A DNA stretch of 50,875 nt from Burkholderiales bacterium (GTDB taxonomy: Bacteria; Pseudomonadota; Gammaproteobacteria; Burkholderiales; SG8-41). Positions 32,057-39,342 of the stretch are shown here, piece by piece. The stretch's first letter is position 1; each line of letters opens with the position of its first letter. A program made the translations under genes and the position numbers. The notes below the pieces were generated by a model, which did not search any database, had not been told where the DNA came from, and saw nothing but the letters and a program-made list of their open reading frames with translations. The stretch lies in the NCBI GenBank assembly GCA_020854035.1, contig JADZGE010000075.1:1-50875 (forward strand), read 5' to 3'.

Positions 32057-33022
32057 CTACTGCCCCCGGATACCCGCCTGCTTGATGACGCGGCCCCAGG
32101 TCGCGCGCTCGGCCTCGAGATGCGCGGCGAATTGCGCGGGCGTGGAGCCGATGCCCTCGGAGCCATCGGCGATCAGGCGCTTCTGCGTCTCGGCGGAGCG
32201 CGTCGCTTTCATGGCTTCAGCCGCGACGCGTTCGACGATGGGCCTCGGCGTGCCCTTCGGGGCAATCAGGCCGTACCAGTTCACCACGACCACGCCGGGC
32301 ACCCCCGCTTCGCCGAGCGTGGGCACATCCGGCAATGCCGGCACCCGCTTTGCCGGCGACACCGCGAGGGCCCGCAGCCGTCCCGCCTTGACGTGCGGCT
32401 GCGAGGAGATAACGGTCGCGAAGGAGAGATCGATGCGGCCGCCCACGAGGTCGGCGTACGCCGCGCCCATGCCCTTGTAGGGAATGTGCGTCATCCGCGT
32501 GCCGGTCGCGACCTGAAAGAGCTCGGTGGTCATGTGGATTGGGCTGCCGATGCCGGACGAGGCGTAGTTCAGCTTCCCGGGATTCGCGCGCACGTATTTC
32601 ACGAGCTCGAGCGCGCTCTTCGCGGGCAGCGACGGGTGCACCACGAGGACATAGCCCTGGGCGGTCACCTGCGAGACCGGCGCGAAATCGCGCAGGATGT
32701 CGTAGCGGGACTGGTAGAGCAGCGGATACATGACCGTGGTCGCGCTCAGCATCATCAGCGTGTGCCCGTCGGGCGCGGCGCCCGCGACGATGTCGAGCGC
32801 CGCCTGGCTGCCCGCGCCGGGCCGGTTGTCGACCACCACGCTTTGATGGAAGGCATCGGTGAGCTGCAGCGCGAGCGCCCGGGTCACGGCGTCCATGCCG
32901 CCGCCCGCCGCGAGCGGCACGATGATCCGCACCGGCCGCGCGGGATAGCCCTGTGCGTGCATGGCGAGCGCGGGCAGCGCCAGCGCGAGCGCGAACGCAA
33001 TGGTGAATCCGGCCCGGTTCAT
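32057..33022 (-). CDS. Bug-family (TTT) solute-binding receptor 2
   Basis: A 321-residue exported receptor. The signal peptide FTIAFALALALPALAMHAQ leads to the mature domain with YPARPVRIIVPLAAGGGMD, VVDNRPGAGSQ, DILRDFAPVSQV and HIPYKGMGAAYADL, all Bug motifs. It lies 195 bp downstream of the flavin monooxygenase gene on the same strand, so it may import that enzyme's substrate or a related acid. No TctA or TctB permease gene is present. Ligand unknown. Confidence 0.93.
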   Translation of the reverse strand: MNRAGFTIAFALALALPALAMHAQGYPARPVRIIVPLAAGGGMDAVTRALALQLTDAFHQSVVVDNRPGAGSQAALDIVAGAAPDGHTLMMLSATTVMYPLLYQSRYDILRDFAPVSQVTAQGYVLVVHPSLPAKSALELVKYVRANPGKLNYASSGIGSPIHMTTELFQVATGTRMTHIPYKGMGAAYADLVGGRIDLSFATVISSQPHVKAGRLRALAVSPAKRVPALPDVPTLGEAGVPGVVVVNWYGLIAPKGTPRPIVERVAAEAMKATRSAETQKRLIADGSEGIGSTPAQFAAHLEAERATWGRVIKQAGIRGQ

Positions 33023-33152
33023 GCTGGCTTCCGCGAAACGCTGCTGTAGCCTGTCATCTACCCTTTCGGACTTTCACCCCCGGCAGGCTGCTGCATGCAA
33101 AACCGCCCGCGGCGATCCGGCCTCAGGGGGTTTGCCGGAGCGAAGTCCGACC

Positions 33153-33968
33153 CTAGTCGCTCATCCGGGTCGCCCGCCACGTGCCGTCCGCGGCGTGCAT
33201 GGCGTCGCCGGTCACGCTCCCGGTAAAGGCGACCCCGTCCACCGTGAAGCTCAGCCGGTCGCCGAAGAGGCGCCCATCCGTCACCGGCACGCTCGCGCCC
33301 TTCGAGTTCAGGGCTCCCGTCACCTTCTGGAAGCGCTGTTCGAGCGTGAGCTCACCCTGCGGCAGCCGCCACTTGCCCGCCACCCTGGCCGGCACGATGT
33401 AGAGATAGGCCGTGCACCAGCTGCCGCAGTCGCCGTCGGCGCGGCCGGTTTCGTCCGCCTCCCAGCCGTCGATGGTGAATCCGTTCACCACGATGCGGCT
33501 GCCGGGTTTCAGTTCGAGGAACTTGGGCGTGAGCCGGTTGAGGTTCTCGGTCAGCAGGAAGAGCGCCAGAACCGTCGCCTGCGAAATGTCGGCCTCGTAC
33601 ATGTCGCCCTGCACGAACTTCGCCTTCCCCGCGACGCCTTCCTTTTCCGCGAGGCGCTCGGACAGTTCGACCATGTTCAAGTTGTACTCCACTCCGAGTG
33701 CCCGCGCGCCGCGCCGGGCCGCGGCAATCACGTTACGCCCGTCGCCGGAGCCGAGGTCCATCACGAAGTCGCGCGGCGTGACCTTCGCCATGTCGAGCAT
33801 CTTCTCGACCAGGGCGGGCGGCGTGGGCACCCACACGACATCCTTGCCCTCCTGGCCCACGACGGGCTCGAAGGGCTTCTCCGCGGCGGTCCCGGCCCCC
33901 GCCAACGCGCTCCCCACCGCGAGGCAGACCGCCGGCGCAAGTCTCGAAATGCGTTGCATCATGGTCAC
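33153..33968 (-). CDS. class I SAM methyltransferase-like protein with signal peptide, paralogue 2
   Basis: The 271-residue product (GTG at 33968, GGGGAG 7 nt upstream; an ATG lies 2 codons later) has a signal peptide (LAPAVCLAVGSALAGAGTAA). The Rossmann domain carries FVMDLGSGDGRNV (SAM motif I) and LGVEYNLNMVELS (acidic loop). After VPARVAGKW comes a beta-rich C-terminal domain with FTVDGVAFTGSVTGD. The text from the VP(S/T) segment to the C-terminal domain can be aligned along its length with the protein at 21699-22580. It is an exported relative of DOT1/PrmA-like methyltransferases by fold only. Substrate unknown. Confidence 0.8.
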   Translation of the reverse strand: MTMMQRISRLAPAVCLAVGSALAGAGTAAEKPFEPVVGQEGKDVVWVPTPPALVEKMLDMAKVTPRDFVMDLGSGDGRNVIAAARRGARALGVEYNLNMVELSERLAEKEGVAGKAKFVQGDMYEADISQATVLALFLLTENLNRLTPKFLELKPGSRIVVNGFTIDGWEADETGRADGDCGSWCTAYLYIVPARVAGKWRLPQGELTLEQRFQKVTGALNSKGASVPVTDGRLFGDRLSFTVDGVAFTGSVTGDAMHAADGTWRATRMSD

Positions 33969-34150
33969 GGTAGCTCTCCCCTGCTGGATTCCGAAAATGA
34001 CTGCCAAACGGCGTCCCGGCCGCGGCGAATGCCATCCCTGCCGCCGCCCATGACGCATTTTCCCCGATGCTCTCCGATAGTATTCCGGCGCGAATCTTAC
34101 TCCGGCCAGCCGGCCACCGAGCCACCGAGGCGAGCTTACAAACAGTTAAT

Positions 34151-34186
34151 GCCGGGCAGTCATTCCCCGGCGGCACCGGCTACAAT
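34151..34186 (+). promoter_or_regulatory. hairpin and TACAAT -10 box before the amidohydrolase gene
   Basis: GCCGGG and CCCGGC (34151-34171) can form a stem around an 8-9-nt loop. TACAAT follows at 34181-34186, with the RNA start near 34193 and a GGAAGGAG ribosome binding site before the ATG at 34228. The -35 is not clear. Confidence 0.4.
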
Positions 34187-34227
34187 CGGGGCCGCCCACC
34201 AACCCACGTCGCGGAAGGAGCGCACGC

Positions 34228-35043
34228 ATGCTCATCGTCGATTCCCAAGTGCACATCTGGACGAGCGGCACCCCGGTGAACATCCACCGGCAGGTTCCGT
34301 CGTATACCGGGGACGAGCTCCTGCGCGACATGGATGCCGCCCGGGTGAACGCCGTGGTGCTGCATCCGCCAAGCTGGGACATGCGCGCGAACGAGGTGGC
34401 GCTCGACGCCGCTCGCCGCCACCCGGACCGCCTGGCCGTGCTGGGCTTCTTCGACATCGGCAAGCCGGAAAACCGCAAGCTCGTCGACACGTGGAAGAGC
34501 CAGCCGGGGATGCTGGGGTTGCGCTTCGCGTTCCTGCGGCCCGGCGAGGAGAACTGGCTCGTCGACGGCACCGCGGACTGGCTGTGGCCGGCGGCCGAGC
34601 GCGCGGGGCTGCCGGTGGGGCTGCTCTGCGCGAACCGGACGAAGGTGGTCGGCGAGATCGCCGCGAAGCACCCCGGGCTGAAGCTGCTCGTCGACCACAT
34701 GGCCCGCCCGCGCGGCGCCCGCGACGACGCCGGGTGGGCCGACCTGGGCGATCTCCTCGCGCTCGCGAAATACCCCAACGTGGCGGTAAAGGCCTCCGGC
34801 GCGCCGAGCTATTCGAGCGAGGCGTATCCCTACCGCAACATTCACCCGTACCTGAAACGCATCTTCGACGCTTTCGGTCCCGCGCGGATGTTCTGGGGGA
34901 CGGACATCACCCGCATGCCGTGCTCGTGGCGCCAGTGCGTCACCATGTATACCGAGGAGCTGCCGTGGCTGAAGGGCCGCGACCTCGAACTCGTCATGGG
35001 CCGCGCGCTCTGCGAGTGGATCGGGTGGAAGGTGAAGGGGTAG
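34228..35043 (+). CDS. amidohydrolase family 2 protein (TIM barrel)
   Basis: The 271-residue cytoplasmic protein belongs to the ACMS-decarboxylase-like amidohydrolase group (PF04909). DSQVHIWT replaces the usual DxHxHxW opening, so the first metal-binding His is Gln. The barrel continues with VVLHPPSWD, LKLLVDHMARP (second His) and FWGTDITRMP (Asp). Such enzymes hydrolyse lactones or amides, or decarboxylate aromatic acids; the variant motif makes the metal requirement uncertain. GGAAGGAG lies 7 nt before the ATG. Its 3' end overlaps the converging PIN gene by 50 bp. Confidence 0.87.
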   Translation: MLIVDSQVHIWTSGTPVNIHRQVPSYTGDELLRDMDAARVNAVVLHPPSWDMRANEVALDAARRHPDRLAVLGFFDIGKPENRKLVDTWKSQPGMLGLRFAFLRPGEENWLVDGTADWLWPAAERAGLPVGLLCANRTKVVGEIAAKHPGLKLLVDHMARPRGARDDAGWADLGDLLALAKYPNVAVKASGAPSYSSEAYPYRNIHPYLKRIFDAFGPARMFWGTDITRMPCSWRQCVTMYTEELPWLKGRDLELVMGRALCEWIGWKVKG

Positions 35044-35545
35044 GGGATGCCAGCGCCGCGACGACCTGCCGGGGCGTGACGATGCGAAACGGCGGCCGGG
35101 GATCGCGGTCGCGCGCCAGCTCGAGGATGTCGCGATCGCGTGTCACGAGGTAATCGGCCCCGCACGCGAGCGCCAGGTCGAGAAATTTCTGATCGTCGGC
35201 ATCCGCACAGACCGGCAGGAGTGCACGATCCGCCGCCGGCCGGCGCGCTTGCTCGCCCGCCCTTTCCCCTTCCTCCGTCATCCGCCCGCTTTCGTGCCCG
35301 ACGGAAACCCTGCGGCACTCATCGAGGCATGCCGCCCGCGCCCCGGGCGCGAGCGTCCTGGCGCCGAACGAACGGGCAAGCACGCGGGCAAGTTCCGCCT
35401 CGACCTCTTCGTTCATGACGACGATCGCCCGCCCGGCGGCGACCGCCTCCTTGACCGGGGCAACGTCCGGATCGTCGAACACCAGCCAGTCGAGCCAGAC
35501 ATTCGTGTCGATCACCAGTCGAACCGGCGGGATACCGTCCTTCAT
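34994..35545 (-). CDS. PIN-domain ribonuclease (putative toxin)
   Basis: A 183-residue protein of the PIN-family 'putative toxin component' group. VIDTNVWLDWL (Asp12), the Glu-rich MNEEVEAELARVL, and DADDQKFLDLALACGADYLV with TRDRDIL hold the acidic residues that bind Mg2+ and cut RNA. Between the third strand and DADDQ, an Arg/Glu/Gly-rich stretch of about 25-30 residues is inserted in frame. No antitoxin gene precedes it: the next gene upstream is on the opposite strand. It therefore looks like a solitary toxin or a remnant. The C-terminus overlaps the amidohydrolase gene end by 50 bp. Confidence 0.8.
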   Translation of the reverse strand: MKDGIPPVRLVIDTNVWLDWLVFDDPDVAPVKEAVAAGRAIVVMNEEVEAELARVLARSFGARTLAPGARAACLDECRRVSVGHESGRMTEEGERAGEQARRPAADRALLPVCADADDQKFLDLALACGADYLVTRDRDILELARDRDPRPPFRIVTPRQVVAALASPTPSPSTRSTRRARGP

Positions 35546-35596
35546 CCCTCATCCTTCCGTTGTCGAGGGGCATATCCCCCGTTTCGCCGGTCGTTC

Positions 35597-35602
35597 TAAG
35601 AT
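35597..35602 (+). promoter_or_regulatory. -10 box (TAAGAT) 7 nt before the MazG-like gene
   Basis: TAAGAT ends 7 nt before the ATG at 35610 and no ribosome binding site lies between. This is the same arrangement as at rlmJ, the HD gene and the UvrD-type gene. Confidence 0.4.
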
Positions 35603-35609
35603 ACGCCAC

Positions 35610-35969
35610 ATGGAAACGCACACCGACCGGCTCGACGAGCTCCGCGCCCGGCTCGCCGCCTTCGTCGCCGCGCGCGACTGGGACCAGTTCCACAACCCGA
35701 AGAACCTCGCGATGGCGCTCGCGGGCGAAGCAGGCGAGGTGCTGGAGCACTTCCAGTGGTTATCGTTCGACGAAGCCGCGAACCTGCCGGCGCAGGCGCG
35801 CGAGGAAATCGCCCTGGAGTGCGCGGACGTGCTCCTCTTTCTGCTCCGCCTTGCCGACAGGCTCGACATCGATCTCGCGGCCGCGGCGCAACGCAAGCTC
35901 GCGCTGAACGAGAAGAAATACCCCGTGGAAAAGTCGCGCGGGAGGGCGACCAAGTACGACAAGCTGTGA
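35610..35969 (+). CDS. MazG-like nucleotide pyrophosphohydrolase
   Basis: A 119-residue all-alpha NTP pyrophosphohydrolase of the RS21-C6/dCTPase type, which removes pyrophosphate from (d)NTPs such as dCTP or damaged nucleotides. LAGEAGEVLEHFQW and EEIALECADVLLFLLRLAD give the Mg-binding Glu and Asp residues (ExxE and ExxD). A lysine-rich end (KKYPVEKSRGRATKYDKL) is also typical. The ATG at 35610 is taken although the frame is open upstream, because homologues start here. The gene probably lacks a leader sequence. It converges with the UvrD-type gene. Confidence 0.9.
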   Translation: METHTDRLDELRARLAAFVAARDWDQFHNPKNLAMALAGEAGEVLEHFQWLSFDEAANLPAQAREEIALECADVLLFLLRLADRLDIDLAAAAQRKLALNEKKYPVEKSRGRATKYDKL

Positions 35970-35988
35970 TTGCCTCGACAGCGGCCGC

Positions 35989-38064
35989 TTACCGCCACAT
36001 CTCCCGCAGCGCACCCGCGACGTCCACGCGCGGCCCCGCCCCTCGCGCATCCACCGCCCCGCCCGCCCCGGGCCAGGCGATTTCTTCCATGCATTTCAGC
36101 ACCGCCGGCGTGACAAAGCGGCTGCGCGCGCCGTAGACGTGCCGCTCGCCGCCGGCGCGCTGCTGCGTGACGTAGTACCGGAGCGGCGCGACCAGGTGGA
36201 GATCCGTCTTCGCCCGCGTCATCGCGACGTAGAGCAGCCGCCGCTCCTCCTCGATCGCCTCCGCGCGTCCGCCCGCGAACTCCGACGGGAAGCTGCCGTC
36301 GGCGACGTTCAACACGTACACGGCGCCCCATTCCTGCCCCTTCGCGGAGTGCACGGTGGAGAGCACCAGCCAGTCTTCGTCGAGGCGGGGCGTGCCGGCG
36401 AGATCGCCGCTCGCCTGCGGCGGATCGAGCGCGAGCTCGGTGAGAAAGCGCTCGCGGGTCGCGAACTGCTCCGCGACGCGCTCGAGCTGAACGAGGTCGG
36501 CCGCCCGCACCTGCGCCGCCTCGTAGCGCTCCTCCAGGTACGGCTCATACCACTCCCGCACCTGCGCGACCTGACCTTGCCACGGCTCTTCGTGCGCGGC
36601 GAGCGAGACCATCAGCTGCGCAAAGGCGATCCAGTCCTCGGAGCGCGGCGCGGCACCCGGAAGAGCGCCCCATTCCCACCCGCTCGCCTCGAAGCGCGTC
36701 CACGCGCGATCCGCGCGCGCCGGCCCCATCGCGGGCAGGAGCTTGAGGGCGCGAAACGCCGCGAGACGATTCCTCGGATTGTCCGCCCACCTCAGCACGG
36801 CGAGCAGGTCCCTCACGTGCGCGGCCTCCAGGAACTTCAGCCCGCCATATTTCACGTACGGCACGTTCCGGCGCACGAGTTCGAGCTCCAGGAGGTCGGC
36901 ATGGTGCGCGCTGCGGAAGAGCACCGCCTGGCGGCGGAGCGCGAGGCCGCGTTCGAGCGCCTCCAGCACGCACGCGAGAACGTATTCCGCCTGCGCCTGC
37001 TCGTCGGCCACCGTCACGTAGCGCGGCCGCTCGCCGCGGCCCCGCGTCGCCCGCAGATCCTTGCGATACCGCCGCGCGCCACCGGCGATCACCGCGTTCG
37101 CGGCGTCGAGCACGCACTGCGTCGAGCGGTAGTTCTCCTCCAGCGCGACGACCGTCGCCGGCGGCGAGAAACGCGCCGGAAACGACAGCATGTTCTCCAC
37201 GGTGGCCGCGCGAAACGAGTAGATCGCCTGCGCGTCGTCGCCCACCGCCGTCACTCCCGAGCCGTCCGGGCGCAGGCGCAGCAAGATCCCCGCCTGCAGC
37301 GCGTTCGTGTCCTGGTACTCGTCCACGAGGACGTGGTCGAATCGCCCGCCGATCTCCCGCGCGAGTCCCGCGTCGGCGAGCATCGCGTGGAGGTAGAGGA
37401 GCAGATCGTCGTAGTCGAGCGCCTGCATCGAAAGCTTGCGCTCGACATAGGCGCGAAAAAGGCGCGTGAGCTCCGCCTCCCACTGCGCGCACCACGGGAA
37501 GTGCCGCGCGAGGGTATCGCCGAGCGCGCCCTGCGTATTCACCTTGTGCGAATAGATAGCGAGGCAGGTGTCCTTGCGGGGGAAACGGCGGTCGAGGCGA
37601 TCGAAGGCGAGGTCGTGGCGCACGATGTCGAGCAGGTCCGCCGCGTCGCCGCGGTCGAGCACGCTGAACTCCGGCTCCAGCCCGGCGCCGCGGCAGTAGA
37701 CGCGGATCAACCGGTTGGCGATCGAGTGGAAGGTGCCCGACCAGGGCAGCCGCACCTGCTCCCACGCCCCCGGCGCGCCCCCGGAGCGCTCCGCGAGGAT
37801 TGCGCCCGCGACGCGCTGCGCGCGGCGGATCATCTCCGCGGCCGCGCGCCGGCTGAAGGTGAGGAGCAGGATGCGCGCCGGCTCGACGCCCTCGAGCAGG
37901 AGGTGCGCGACCCGGTGCGCGAGGGTATTGGTCTTCCCCGTGCCGGCCCCGGCGACGATGAGGAGCGGGCCGGCACGGAACGAGCCGTCCAGATCGCGCG
38001 CGCCGTGGCGCGCCGCGCGCAGCTGGGCGGGGTTCAGGCGCTCGGGTGCATTGGCCGTGCTCAC
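35989..38064 (-). CDS. UvrD/PcrA-type ATP-dependent DNA helicase
   Basis: The 691-residue superfamily 1A helicase has the motif set: Q motif LNPAQLRAARH, Walker A VAGAGTGKTNTL (about 36-47), LLTFSRRAAAEMIRRA (Ia), VDEYQDTN (II), GDDAQAIYSFRAA (III), LEENYRS (IV) and later STVHSAKGQEW (V) plus VAMTRAK (VI). Such proteins unwind DNA in repair or during replication restart. It is shorter than E. coli UvrD and lacks the long C-terminal extension. The GTG at 38064 is used; TATGAT ends 7 nt before it. Divergent from Bug receptor 3. Confidence 0.92.
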   Translation of the reverse strand: MSTANAPERLNPAQLRAARHGARDLDGSFRAGPLLIVAGAGTGKTNTLAHRVAHLLLEGVEPARILLLTFSRRAAAEMIRRAQRVAGAILAERSGGAPGAWEQVRLPWSGTFHSIANRLIRVYCRGAGLEPEFSVLDRGDAADLLDIVRHDLAFDRLDRRFPRKDTCLAIYSHKVNTQGALGDTLARHFPWCAQWEAELTRLFRAYVERKLSMQALDYDDLLLYLHAMLADAGLAREIGGRFDHVLVDEYQDTNALQAGILLRLRPDGSGVTAVGDDAQAIYSFRAATVENMLSFPARFSPPATVVALEENYRSTQCVLDAANAVIAGGARRYRKDLRATRGRGERPRYVTVADEQAQAEYVLACVLEALERGLALRRQAVLFRSAHHADLLELELVRRNVPYVKYGGLKFLEAAHVRDLLAVLRWADNPRNRLAAFRALKLLPAMGPARADRAWTRFEASGWEWGALPGAAPRSEDWIAFAQLMVSLAAHEEPWQGQVAQVREWYEPYLEERYEAAQVRAADLVQLERVAEQFATRERFLTELALDPPQASGDLAGTPRLDEDWLVLSTVHSAKGQEWGAVYVLNVADGSFPSEFAGGRAEAIEEERRLLYVAMTRAKTDLHLVAPLRYYVTQQRAGGERHVYGARSRFVTPAVLKCMEEIAWPGAGGAVDARGAGPRVDVAGALREMWR

Positions 38065-38071
38065 GCCCCGG

Positions 38072-38100
38072 ATCATAAGCGATACCTGTATATATCTCCA
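38072..38100 (-). promoter_or_regulatory. sigma-70 promoter 7 nt before the helicase start
   Basis: On the minus strand TGGAGA (38095-38100), 17 nt, TATGAT (38072-38077). Seven nt separate the -10 from the GTG, so the mRNA would be leaderless or nearly so. Confidence 0.45.
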
Positions 38101-38139
38101 GCCATGCCATCCAGAGTGCGGACGCGGGCGCGCGCGGTG

Positions 38140-38171
38140 CGGTATCATTCGACAAACAATCGACCATACCG
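38140..38171 (+). promoter_or_regulatory. inverted repeat spanning -10 to ribosome binding site of Bug receptor 3
   Basis: CGGTAT (38140-38145) and ATACCG (38166-38171) are inverted repeats with 20 nt between. The first half overlaps TATCAT (38143-38148), a possible -10, and the second abuts the GAGGAGG ribosome binding site. This could be an operator or a leader hairpin. Confidence 0.35.
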
Positions 38172-38182
38172 AGGAGGCTTGC

Positions 38183-39169
38183 ATGAGCATCGTTTCCGGT
38201 CGCTGCAGGACACTACCCCTCTTGCTCGTTGCCCTGGGTCTCGCCATGCCGGTGGCGCACGCGCGGGCGGCCGGCGATTTTCCGACCCGCTCGGTGCGCA
38301 TCATCACGCCGGCGAATCCGGGCGGCACGACGGATTTCCTGGCCCGGCTGCTCGCCGCGCATCTCAGCAACCTCTGGGGTCAGCAGGCGATCGTCGACAA
38401 CCGGGGCAGCGCTTCGGGCGTGAACGGCGCGGAAATCACCAAGAACGCCGCGCCCGACGGCTACACGCTGTTCATGCCCTATCATCAGCACACGGTGAAC
38501 GCGTCCCTCATTGCCAGGCTGCCGTATCACCCGGTGGACGACTTCACCCCGATCACCCAGATGACCGAGGGCGGCCTGCTGCTCGTCGTCAACCCGTCGC
38601 ATCCGGCGAGGAACGCCAGGGATTTCGTGCAGTGGGCGCGGACCACGAAGGAACCGATCAACTTCGGCTCGGCCGGTATCGGCAGCGGCGGCCACCTGGC
38701 GGGCGAACTGTTCGCCCTGATGCTCGGGATCAAGCCGCAGCATATCCCCTACAAGGGGACCGGGCCGGCGATCGTCGGCCTCCTCGGCGGGGAGTATCAC
38801 TACAACTTCATGGGATTGACGGGCGCGTTCGCGCAGGTACGCTCGGGCAAGCTGCGCGCCATCGCGGTGACCACACGCAAGCGGCTCGACACCGCCCCGG
38901 ACATTCCAGCGTTGGGGGAGGTGTTGCCCGGTTTCGAGGTGGTGGGCTGGTATGGCGTGGCGGCGCCGAAAGGCCTGCCCAAGGCACTGCTCGACAAGAT
39001 CCATGCCGCGATCGTGTCGCTAGTGAAGTCGCCCGAGTTCATCAAGACCATGAAGGCGAACGGCTCGGACGCCAAGAGCAGCACGCCCGAAGCGTTTCGC
39101 GAGTTCATGCTGGCGGACATGAAGAAGTGGGCGGACGTGGTGAAGCGAGCCGGCATCAAGGCACGATGA
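38183..39169 (+). CDS. Bug-family (TTT) solute-binding receptor 3
   Basis: A 328-residue exported receptor. The signal peptide LPLLLVALGLAMPVAHARA precedes FPTRSVRIITPANPGGTTD, VDNRGSASGVNGAEI, LPYHPVDDFTPITQM and HIPYKGTGPAIVGLLGG. ATG at 38183 has GAGGAGG 5 nt before it; the frame's upstream part is not coding. The ligand loop differs from receptors 1 and 2 (PANPGG instead of PxAxGGG), so a different ligand is likely. It lies alone on the plus strand. No permease gene follows. Confidence 0.93.
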   Translation: MSIVSGRCRTLPLLLVALGLAMPVAHARAAGDFPTRSVRIITPANPGGTTDFLARLLAAHLSNLWGQQAIVDNRGSASGVNGAEITKNAAPDGYTLFMPYHQHTVNASLIARLPYHPVDDFTPITQMTEGGLLLVVNPSHPARNARDFVQWARTTKEPINFGSAGIGSGGHLAGELFALMLGIKPQHIPYKGTGPAIVGLLGGEYHYNFMGLTGAFAQVRSGKLRAIAVTTRKRLDTAPDIPALGEVLPGFEVVGWYGVAAPKGLPKALLDKIHAAIVSLVKSPEFIKTMKANGSDAKSSTPEAFREFMLADMKKWADVVKRAGIKAR

Positions 39170-39342
39170 GCGCGCGGGCGTCGCCCCTCGCGGAGTCGCG
39201 CGCAGGTTGAAGAGCGCGCCGGCGAGGTGGAAGGCGCCGCCCGCGCCGGTCGAGGCGAACGCGAAGCCCCACGGTTTCGCGCGGGCTGCCGCAGCGAGCC
39301 GTCACCCCCCGCCTCGTCGAACGCGCCCGCCACGGTTGTCCG

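Noticed and set aside
36139..39210. 1023-aa plus-strand ORF over the helicase and Bug receptor 3
   Set aside because: Frame shadow spanning two unrelated genes and their divergent promoters.
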